From positions 124,001 to 188,000 of the forward strand of contig NZ_BOSH01000011.1 of NCBI RefSeq assembly GCF_018403245.1: a DNA stretch of 64,000 nucleotides, in the 5' to 3' direction. Under the pieces are notes generated by a model that had not been told where the DNA came from, ran no database searches, and saw only the letters and a list, made by a program, of their open reading frames with translations. The position numbers and the translations under genes were made by a program. Of the stretch, positions 52,821-60,282 are shown in pieces. Source of the stretch: Paenibacillus sp. J2TS4. Lineage in GTDB: Bacteria > Bacillota > Bacilli > Paenibacillales > NBRC-103111. Position 1 is the stretch's first letter. Each line of letters begins with the position of its first letter.

Positions 52821-53637
52821 CAGCAAACCCCTTTCTGGTTCGGTTAAACCATAAATATCCAAAAATCATAATAATATAAGAAACTAACAAAATTATAAAA
52901 TAACTGCTCCAATCTGGTAATTTCCCCCATATAATAACTCTTCGAAAATTATCAACAATTGTTGTCATAGGATTAAAGAACATGAACGTTTTAAAAAAGT
53001 CAGGTACTGCATTAATAGGATAGAAAATAGGAGTAACATAAAATAATATATTAGTAGCAACTACTACAGTATAAGCTATATCTCTAATGTATACTCCTAG
53101 AGATGATAAGAACCATGAAATACCCAAAGTAAGAAATATAAGTGGAACTATAACAATAAAAATCAAAATAATTGTCCAAGTGGTAAAATGCAAAAATATA
53201 TTTACAGCAAGTAGTAATGTGAGTACACTTATCCCCGCATGAATTAAATTAGATAGTAAAACAGTGATTGGCAATATTTCTAGAGGAAAAACAACTTTTT
53301 TCACATAATTCACATTTCCAACTATTAACGTAGGGGCTCGATTAACAGTTTCACTGAAAATATTAAAAGCAATGATTCCACAAAACATTATCATAGCAAA
53401 TTCAAAGTTGTTTTCCGGCTGATCCAGTCCCCACCGCCCTTTAAATACGACTGAAAATACAAAAGTATAGACCGATAACATCAGTAATGGATTAATGAAT
53501 GACCAGAAAAAGCCTAAGAACGAGCCCTTATACCGTAAAAGTATTTCTCTTTGTGTAAATTGTTTAATTAGAGATTTATTAATCCAAAATTGCTTTATGA
53601 AGAAAACCGGATTTAGCAAACGTAAAATGTTATACAT
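52810..53637 (-). CDS. wzm: Polysaccharide ABC exporter permease (Wzm type)
   Basis: 275 residues of the ABC-2 family with about six membrane helices. LIKQFTQREILLRYKGSFLGFFWSFINPLLML is the conserved amphipathic start, and YVTPIFYPINAVPDFFKTFMFFNPMTTIVDNFRRVI the characteristic C-half. GGGAGG precedes the ATG. First gene of the operon; transports the undecaprenyl-linked glycan across the membrane with Wzt. Confidence 0.94.
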   Translation of the reverse strand: MYNILRLLNPVFFIKQFWINKSLIKQFTQREILLRYKGSFLGFFWSFINPLLMLSVYTFVFSVVFKGRWGLDQPENNFEFAMIMFCGIIAFNIFSETVNRAPTLIVGNVNYVKKVVFPLEILPITVLLSNLIHAGISVLTLLLAVNIFLHFTTWTIILIFIVIVPLIFLTLGISWFLSSLGVYIRDIAYTVVVATNILFYVTPIFYPINAVPDFFKTFMFFNPMTTIVDNFRRVIIWGKLPDWSSYFIILLVSYIIMIFGYLWFNRTRKGFADVL

Positions 53638-53859
53638 AATAGCCTCCCTAAATTCTACTGCCTTTGAGTTACAAATAAATAGCCACTGGCTTCATTAGCT
53701 ACATAAGCTTATATTTACCTCAAGATCGGATTTCATATTACGTTTGTATTTTAGCAAAGTTACCTATTAAATACTAGGAAGAGATCTCTTCCAGTTTCAC
53801 TCCCACCTTAACTATGCTAAAATATTGTACGATTATGTCACATTAAGGGAGTAAATGAT
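53638..53859. other. Divergent promoter region of the glycan operon and ligase gene
   Basis: 222 nt between wzm (minus) and the ligase gene (plus). Strongly A/T-rich; several TATA-like boxes are present but no single promoter is clear. The only place from which the 13-gene operon can be started inside the window. Confidence 0.4.
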
Positions 53860-56340
53860 ATGAAGCATAAAGCAAAGAAAAAAACATCCCCTCCAAGTAC
53901 AATAGGCAACAACGATTCCCATTCCATTACATTTTGGATAATAACGGGCATAACTGTGTTGTTTTTGTTCTGGGCTCCGTTTCAAAGAGGGTTGTTCAAC
54001 GGCTATAATGTCGATTTTGATCGGGCCATCTATTCCTCCTTTGTTTGGGCGGCTATTTTATTGGTTATTATCTCTATATACTTGTTTTTCAACTATAAGT
54101 ATCGAAATCTGCAAGATTTTTTTGTCATCTCCATTTGGCTAGTTCCTTTAAGCTTTTTAATATCCTTAGTTGGCGCAGCTTCCCATTACTTTGCCGTTAA
54201 TATGCTGTATTTGCATATTATGTATGCAGTTTTTTTTATTTTAGGAATCTATTTATCTAACAACCGGCTTGGGAACTTAATTATGCAATACACGTTACTA
54301 ATATCCGGCTATTTAATTGTCCTGTTCGGAATGCTTAATTGGCTTGGGAATCTTAAGTTTGCCAATGGAATTGCTGGACTGTTCACAAATTTAAATGGAT
54401 TACCTGCCTATAAACATGCAGTGATGAGTGATTCCAATGGCTTGAGACTGACGTCTGTTTTCCAGTATGCCAATACGTATTCCGCCTATCTGATCGCAAT
54501 ATTATTTGGATGTGTGTTTTTCATCTTTAAATCTCGTAAATGGTATTCTGCTTTCCTTCACGCTCTTATGCTCGTTCCAATTCTAGTTTCATTTATGTTA
54601 ACCTTATCCCGTGGTGGACTAGTTATATTACCTATTGTTTTACTTGTACTGCTATTATTCTTTTCGGTCCAAAGACAAATTATGATGCTTATTTACATGG
54701 GGTTATCTTCGGTTGCCGCTTTACTTATCCTTGAAAAAATTACCGAGATTGGTTCTGCCCTGCAAAAACAACCCGACTTGTCCTCATCTCTCCAAGCATG
54801 GGGGATTATGGTTGCCGCATCAGTTATCGTCTCAGGCCTAGTATCTGTGCTTCATTGCCGCCTAGGTCCTGTTTTAGAAAATAAATTACTAGGAAGAATC
54901 AAATTCCGCTATGCATCGATCGTCTTGCCAATAGGTGCTGTTGTTTTAGGAACATTAGCAATAGTCATTCTTTTTACAGATACGGGAGCCACTAAGCTTT
55001 TACCGGAAAATATTAGGGTAAGAATTGAAAATATTAATTTTCAACAGCATAGTGTTCTGGAAAGAGCTACTTTCTACACAGATTCCTTAAAATTGGTTAA
55101 AGATTATCCTGTTTTCGGTGCTGGTGGGGGCGGTTGGGCAGCACTCTATGAGAAATACCAAAATAATCCCTACACAAGCCGACAGGCCCATAACTTTTTC
55201 CTTCAATATTTGGTCGAAGTTGGAATAGTTGGATTTCTGATCTTTATTCTTTTGGTGGGATGGATTTTATATAAATATTCCCGAAATTATTTTAAAAGCG
55301 ACCAACAAGATAAGGATTCTAAAGTTTTTTTCTTAATTCTTCTACTCTCCTTGCTTATTCACAGTATTATTGATTTCAACCTAAGCTACGCCTTTCTTGC
55401 TATCGTCATTTTCATTTGCTTAGGGGTTCTCGTATCAAATTTCGATAAAATAAAAGCCCCCTTCATCGATCGATTGAATAAGATGGACCGCCTTGTACCC
55501 AGAGTAGTTTCTGGTGGAACATTTGTGCTGGGTTTGACCTTCTTTATTCTGGCTGTAAAACTTCTATCAGGAAACAGTTACTATCATCAAGCGATTGCAC
55601 AAGCTCAAGAAGGAAAGCCTTATACAGAAGTTATCGCTACGGTTGATAAAGCCTTGTCCATGCAGCCTAATCATCCGGATTATGTGGATTTGAAACAGGA
55701 TATTCTGATGCAGGTGTATCAACAGCTCAATGATCCATCGTTAGAAGAACAAGCTGTTGATCTTATTAAGGAATTTAGAAAGTCGGAGCCTTACCATCGG
55801 CTTGGTTTGCAATTTCAATTAAATTATTTTGTAAAACAGAGAAACTTTTCGGACGCTCATAGCGTCAATATAGAAGGGCTAGAAATTTTCCCTTGGGATA
55901 TTGATCTGTATCAGAGTCAAATACACATTCTGTATGAATTAGGTAACCAAGCGCGAGAGGCGAAAAATAAAGCGGCTACGGACCAATACTGGAATGAAGC
56001 AATCGAATGGTATAATATTGTCTTGGCCAGAACAAAGCAGTTGGAATCTTTGCCGGAAGAGCAACTTCAAGGAAGAGAATTCAATGTAACTCCGACTATT
56101 GCTTTATACATCGGACAGATTTATTATATGAAAGGTGATTATTCCAACGCTGCTTCTGCGCTGAAGTATGGAGTTACTGATAAACTGGATGATCCGCTTG
56201 TTCAAACCATTGCCAGATGGTATCTGGCTGCCTTGAACAAAGAAGGGGCAAACGATGCCGATCTTAGAGAACGGCTTCTCAATATGAATCCACAGGAAGC
56301 GCAAAAAGTCGAAGAGCTATTAAAAATGAATTTTGATTAA
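53860..56340 (+). CDS. O-antigen-ligase-family (Wzy_C) membrane protein with TPR tail, candidate S-layer oligosaccharyltransferase
   Basis: 826 residues with about 12-14 membrane helices (about 28-560) and a soluble TPR-like C-terminus (about 590-820). The Wzy_C region is clear: ERATFYTDSLKLVKDYPVFGAGGGGWAALYEKYQ and RQAHNFFLQYLVEVGIVGF (His of the ligase loop). Family members move a lipid-linked glycan to lipid A-core or protein. Here it lies between the glycan operon and an SLH protein gene, with no lipopolysaccharide in a Gram-positive, so protein O-glycosylation is the likely job, as for WsaB in P. alvei. Start ATG with AAGGGAG. Confidence 0.85.
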   Translation: MKHKAKKKTSPPSTIGNNDSHSITFWIITGITVLFLFWAPFQRGLFNGYNVDFDRAIYSSFVWAAILLVIISIYLFFNYKYRNLQDFFVISIWLVPLSFLISLVGAASHYFAVNMLYLHIMYAVFFILGIYLSNNRLGNLIMQYTLLISGYLIVLFGMLNWLGNLKFANGIAGLFTNLNGLPAYKHAVMSDSNGLRLTSVFQYANTYSAYLIAILFGCVFFIFKSRKWYSAFLHALMLVPILVSFMLTLSRGGLVILPIVLLVLLLFFSVQRQIMMLIYMGLSSVAALLILEKITEIGSALQKQPDLSSSLQAWGIMVAASVIVSGLVSVLHCRLGPVLENKLLGRIKFRYASIVLPIGAVVLGTLAIVILFTDTGATKLLPENIRVRIENINFQQHSVLERATFYTDSLKLVKDYPVFGAGGGGWAALYEKYQNNPYTSRQAHNFFLQYLVEVGIVGFLIFILLVGWILYKYSRNYFKSDQQDKDSKVFFLILLLSLLIHSIIDFNLSYAFLAIVIFICLGVLVSNFDKIKAPFIDRLNKMDRLVPRVVSGGTFVLGLTFFILAVKLLSGNSYYHQAIAQAQEGKPYTEVIATVDKALSMQPNHPDYVDLKQDILMQVYQQLNDPSLEEQAVDLIKEFRKSEPYHRLGLQFQLNYFVKQRNFSDAHSVNIEGLEIFPWDIDLYQSQIHILYELGNQAREAKNKAATDQYWNEAIEWYNIVLARTKQLESLPEEQLQGREFNVTPTIALYIGQIYYMKGDYSNAASALKYGVTDKLDDPLVQTIARWYLAALNKEGANDADLRERLLNMNPQEAQKVEELLKMNFD

Positions 56341-56474
56341 ATATTTCCAACATGAGGAATCTCAAAAACTACCATTTGGTCAAAAAAAATGATATAATTC
56401 TTTGGGCATGTATAATGTGCAATTAATTAATCTTATATTTCTTTATTACGCTTGAAAGGAGGTGAAACTATACC

Positions 56475-58103
56475 ATGTTTTCTAAAAATAACAATCACTT
56501 ACGAGGGAGAGATAGGAACTTGTTTAAAGCTTCTGTTATGAAAAAGATGTCCGGTCTTCTCGCTACCCTTATGATTGTATCTATCCTTACTCCGTTGCTT
56601 GCTTTTGCATCCGGGTTTGGAACGATTACATATAAGGCGAACGGAGAAGTAACCGGAAGCGTTTATTTTGACGGCGATCTTTATGATGCTCTCAAAGATG
56701 AAGATTCCGTTACTCTGTCAGTTTACAATCAAGATGGCAGATTTATTTCTGTTGTAAATGCCACTTATAGCGAAACAGTTAATGGCGCAGTATACTTTAA
56801 CTTTAAGGACACTGTCACAAATTCGACCTACAAAAACATTTATTTCGAGTTTGCTCATGAACTTGGAAATGTAAAGTCAGGTTTGATTTCTAGACAAATT
56901 TCCGGCGGTAACCCTGGCGGCGGTTGGGGAGGCGGCGGTGGCTGGTTAGGCAATGATATCGTTGATTCCGACGGTAAAGCTGACGCTACTAAGCTGGCTA
57001 ACCTGCTGAAAGAAAACAAAAATGCTTCTCTGGAAATCAAAGGAGATTTTGTTCTTCTGCCGGCATCCGCACTGCTTGAAGGCGAAACCTTGACGATCTA
57101 CAACGAGAACACTTCGTTCACTCTTCCGATCAAACCTCTGAAACTCGAGGCTCTGGCTAAAGAGTTGGAAGTTGACCTCGAAGATCTGTGGATTCGCGTA
57201 GCTATGGAAGAAGTTACAGGAGATTCTCTGACTGCAGTGGAAGCTGCTGTTAAAGCTCTGGGCGCTAAACTTCTTGCTACTCCTTATGACTTCACGGTAA
57301 CCGCTGAAGCTGGAGATAAGAAGAAAGCCATCACTTCTTTCGGCAACACCTACACTAACCGTTCTATCAACTTTGAAGGAACGGATGTGAGTGCTAACAA
57401 ATCTACGGGTGTTCTGTTCAACCCGACTACGAAGGCTCTGTCATTCGTACCTTCCGTATTCAGCAAAGATGGAGACAACAACAAAGTCACCATTAAGCGT
57501 AACGGAGCGAGCATTTACACAGCTATCGAAACGGACATCAGCTTCAATGACGTTGCTTCCCACTGGGCTAAGTCCTATGTAGATCTTCTGTCCCACAAGC
57601 TGATTGTTGACGGCTACGAAGATGGAAGCTTCGGACCTGAGCGCAATGTAACTCGTGCAGAATTTGCTGCTATCGTAGTTCGTTCCCTGGGTCTGGATGC
57701 TAACGCAACTTCTTCTACCTTCTCTGACGTACAGTCTGGTGACTGGTATGCAGGCGTAGTTAACGCCGCTGTTCAAAGCGGAATTGTTGACGGTTATGAA
57801 GATGGAACTTTCCGTCCGAATGCCCAAATCAACCGCGAAGAACTGGCTGCTATGGTTGTAAGAGCCCTGGCATATGCTGGTAAAGACGTAAAAGTAACTA
57901 GCACGGAACAAGATTCCCTGTTGGCGAAGTTTGCTGATGCTGACTCTATCGTATGGGGTCAAGCCGAAATGGCTGCTGCTGTTAAAGCAGGAATCGTTGA
58001 CGGCATGACGGATACTTCCATTGCTCCTAGAAACGATGCTACTCGCGCACAATCTGCTGCAATGCTGAAGCGTCTTCTGGACAATGCAGGATTCATCAAC
58101 TAA
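56475..58103 (+). CDS. S-layer-type protein with three C-terminal SLH domains
   Basis: 542 residues. A 20-residue extension precedes a signal peptide (cut near 45, LAFAS). An N-terminal beta region (about 46-140) and a Gly/Trp linker (GGGWGGGGGWLGN, about 147-160) lead to a middle domain and three SLH domains (about 354-400, 414-460, 484-540; FNDVASHWAKSYVDLLSHKLIVDGYEDGSFGP). AAAGGAGGTGA before the ATG is a perfect ribosome site, and codon choice from about 57000 on is strongly biased (CTG, GCT, AAC, ATC, CGT), as in very highly expressed proteins. Likely S-layer or major surface protein and the acceptor of the adjacent glycan. Confidence 0.9.
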   Translation: MFSKNNNHLRGRDRNLFKASVMKKMSGLLATLMIVSILTPLLAFASGFGTITYKANGEVTGSVYFDGDLYDALKDEDSVTLSVYNQDGRFISVVNATYSETVNGAVYFNFKDTVTNSTYKNIYFEFAHELGNVKSGLISRQISGGNPGGGWGGGGGWLGNDIVDSDGKADATKLANLLKENKNASLEIKGDFVLLPASALLEGETLTIYNENTSFTLPIKPLKLEALAKELEVDLEDLWIRVAMEEVTGDSLTAVEAAVKALGAKLLATPYDFTVTAEAGDKKKAITSFGNTYTNRSINFEGTDVSANKSTGVLFNPTTKALSFVPSVFSKDGDNNKVTIKRNGASIYTAIETDISFNDVASHWAKSYVDLLSHKLIVDGYEDGSFGPERNVTRAEFAAIVVRSLGLDANATSSTFSDVQSGDWYAGVVNAAVQSGIVDGYEDGTFRPNAQINREELAAMVVRALAYAGKDVKVTSTEQDSLLAKFADADSIVWGQAEMAAAVKAGIVDGMTDTSIAPRNDATRAQSAAMLKRLLDNAGFIN

Positions 58104-58120
58104 TTCTTGATTTAATCCTT

Positions 58121-58165
58121 GAAAGCCCCGATACTTCGGTATCGGGGCTTTCTTCATTTCATTAT
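58121..58165 (+). terminator. Strong terminator with TTCG tetraloop after the SLH protein
   Basis: A 14-bp perfect stem GAAAGCCCCGATAC (58121-58134) with GTATCGGGGCTTTC (58139-58152), loop TTCG, then TTCATTTCATT. The very stable hairpin fits a strongly transcribed gene. Confidence 0.92.
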
Positions 58166-58202
58166 TTTAGCAAGCCGGGTAATCTTCCGTTCTCAATCGC
58201 TA

Positions 58203-59324
58203 TTACTTCGAAGGAAACAGGTCATTAATGACTTCTTGCTCTTTCTGAGCTTTAACCTGCTCGTATTGCTCTCGATAGCTTTGTACGGCTTGAGTGTCGT
58301 AACCGTTCTGGCTTAATTCCTTGGTCAAATCGTTCATGATTCCTTCGAACTCATTATCGAAGCCGCTCAGTAAATTCTGACCTTGTGTAATTAACGAAAC
58401 GTCTTTCGTTTGTTTAAACTCATTAACGATCGAGGCCAGCTCGGATTCCGCCTTGCTCTGTAAACTGCTGATTTCCGACTCCGCGTCTTGAATGATACTC
58501 TCGTAGGATGTTTTAGGTGTCTCCGTATTTCCGTTTCCTCCGGAGTTCCCCCCACCGGAACCACCACCTGGATTGGTTACAGGAGGATTGGGGCCTGGGC
58601 TTTGACCCGGGTTTTGACCTGGGATTGGACCAGGATTAGTGCCTGGATGGTTTCCACCTGCAGGATTGTCCGGTTTGTCCGGATGGTCAGGAGTATCCGT
58701 TCTATCATTGGGCTGCTCAACCGGTTTATTCGGCTTAGACTCTTCTTTAGGCTTCGCAAAATCGACGGCTACCGTATAGGTTTCCTGATCCCAAGTTACC
58801 TTCAGTCCAAGGGATTCCGACACGAATCTAAGTGGGACATATAAGGTATCCTTGTAAATCATTCCCGGCGACTCTTCATCCGGCCATTTAGGCTTGCCAT
58901 CAAAAATATATTGAACCGACTCAAAATAAACCGATATCGTTGTGGGATCCACTGTGGAATTGACCATGGCTTTCTGCCGGTTATTAAGCTCTTTAACTAT
59001 CCGATTCAGCTTGTAGTCGCGAATGAGGACCTTTTCCTGTCTGGTAGGCTCCTGGATCGTCACGGTATACGTGTCTTGATCCCAGAGGACCGCCTTGTCC
59101 AAGGAATAGGCTGCAAATCGAAGAGGAACATAAGTTGTGCCTTTATAAATAAAGCCTTCCTGTCCATTCGGAGGCCTCATCTTTTCCTTATGAAAATAGT
59201 ATTGAAGTGGTACATAATGAACTTCGATTTCCTCGCTAACCTGCTGAGCCAAGGTGCTAAAGGTTATGCCAAAAAGTAACCCAACAGACAAACACAACGT
59301 AAGGACTCGACGTAGCTTTTTCAA
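58203..59324 (-). CDS. Secreted copper-amine-oxidase N-terminal-domain protein
   Basis: 373 residues, signal peptide cut near residue 26 (TLAQQ). Two copies of the Cu_amine_oxidN1 stalk domain: FIYKGTTYVPLRFAAYSLDKAVLWDQDTYTV (about 28-90) and MIYKDTLYVPLRFVSESLGLKVTWDQETYTV (about 125-190). A Pro/Asn/Gly-rich low-complexity linker (about 195-270) and a helical C-terminus (about 275-373) follow. Such proteins are abundant at the Paenibacillus surface; no enzyme activity is implied, despite the name. TTG start at 59322-59324 with AAAGGTGA 8 nt upstream. Confidence 0.88.
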   Translation of the reverse strand: MKKLRRVLTLCLSVGLLFGITFSTLAQQVSEEIEVHYVPLQYYFHKEKMRPPNGQEGFIYKGTTYVPLRFAAYSLDKAVLWDQDTYTVTIQEPTRQEKVLIRDYKLNRIVKELNNRQKAMVNSTVDPTTISVYFESVQYIFDGKPKWPDEESPGMIYKDTLYVPLRFVSESLGLKVTWDQETYTVAVDFAKPKEESKPNKPVEQPNDRTDTPDHPDKPDNPAGGNHPGTNPGPIPGQNPGQSPGPNPPVTNPGGGSGGGNSGGNGNTETPKTSYESIIQDAESEISSLQSKAESELASIVNEFKQTKDVSLITQGQNLLSGFDNEFEGIMNDLTKELSQNGYDTQAVQSYREQYEQVKAQKEQEVINDLFPSK

Positions 59325-59498
59325 AATCGTCTCACCTTTTTCTCATTAAAGTTTAATGGAGGGTGGATGTACAACCTTGGAGGCATTTTCCTTCAGAAAA
59401 CGGAAGGGCAGCTTTCTCTAGCGCCAATTGCCAATTATATTCATTGCTATCCAATACGATCGGCCTGGGGTATTCCTGCAGAGAATGGACAGGTTCCA

Positions 59499-60173
59499 TC
59501 AGGGAGCCAATTGCTTTTGGCTGTCTTCATAGGATTTCCCTTGGCTCAGGCCTAATTTAGCCGCTATCGCTATGAGCTCGTTATATTCTTCTTCCGTTAA
59601 TTTTTCCAGAATGATCTTTTTCGCTTCCCGCTTCTCCTCCACTGACATTCCGCCAGAAGCCAGCTCCATGACCGTTTTAATATCTGAAGAATTCAACCGT
59701 TTGAGGAGCACAGAGGTCACTTTGGTTTTATCCTTGATCGTTATTTGCTCTTGGGCTTGGGCCGCTTTTTCTTGAGAAATGCTGGCATCCACCTTGGGAG
59801 ACCCTTGAGGAGCAGGTGATGCTGGGGACGGAGGCTTGCTCTGACCGTCCGACACTGAATTCTTTTCCTCTTCCGATGGGTTGGACTCCCCCGTTGGATT
59901 AGGGGAAGTTTTATTCCCCGCTTGTCCAGATGGATCAAGGCTATCTCCCGGAACTCCCTCTCCCTTTTCTTCTAAATCTGCAGAGCTTGGATCCGGAGTT
60001 GGAGTACTTTGGGGCTCAGTTGTCGACGGCGTCCCTTCTATTTCCAGGCCGGCAGTGATCGACTTAAGTATCCGGTCCACAGCATAATCCATGGCAAAGT
60101 AACCGCCTACAGCCACAATAATGAGAACTGCGGCTGTCCCTATGATCCATTTTTTCCACTTGCGCTTACGCAT
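59499..60173 (-). CDS. Single-span membrane protein with Pro/Ser-rich linker and helical C-terminus
   Basis: 224 residues. A basic start (MRKRKWKKW) and one membrane helix (about 10-30), then a long Pro/Ser/Thr/Gln linker (about 45-140) and a C-terminal region of predicted helices (IKDKTKVTSVLLKRLNSSDIKTVMELASGGMSVEEKREAKKIILEKLTEEEYNEL). Topology predicts an extracytoplasmic helical domain. I do not recognise the family. TTG 60188 is in frame, but GGGGGTG lies before ATG 60173. The gene is flanked by surface proteins on the same strand. Confidence 0.8.
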   Translation of the reverse strand: MRKRKWKKWIIGTAAVLIIVAVGGYFAMDYAVDRILKSITAGLEIEGTPSTTEPQSTPTPDPSSADLEEKGEGVPGDSLDPSGQAGNKTSPNPTGESNPSEEEKNSVSDGQSKPPSPASPAPQGSPKVDASISQEKAAQAQEQITIKDKTKVTSVLLKRLNSSDIKTVMELASGGMSVEEKREAKKIILEKLTEEEYNELIAIAAKLGLSQGKSYEDSQKQLAP

Positions 60174-60234
60174 CGTATGCACCCCCAAATGGGTCTAGTT
60201 GATTAAAGGCATGGCCGTCTGTCCTGCAAAAGCA

Positions 60235-60271
60235 AATTCCTCCTCTCCACCCTCGGGGGAGAAGAGGAATT
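60235..60271 (-). terminator. Terminator of the large SLH gene
   Basis: On the minus strand AATTCCTCTTCTCC pairs with GGAGAGGAGGAATT (one G-U) across an 9-nt loop, 12 nt after the SLH gene stop; TGCTTTTGC follows. Stem is clear, T-run is broken. Confidence 0.65.
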
Positions 60272-60282
60272 ATTCAATACAA

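Noticed and set aside
57441..58157. Minus-strand frame of 238 codons under the SLH protein
   Set aside because: Antisense to the strongly codon-biased SLH gene; the open frame is produced by that bias and it crosses the terminator hairpin.
58203..59324. Copper amine oxidase enzyme
   Set aside because: Only the N-terminal stalk-like domains are present; no catalytic domain.
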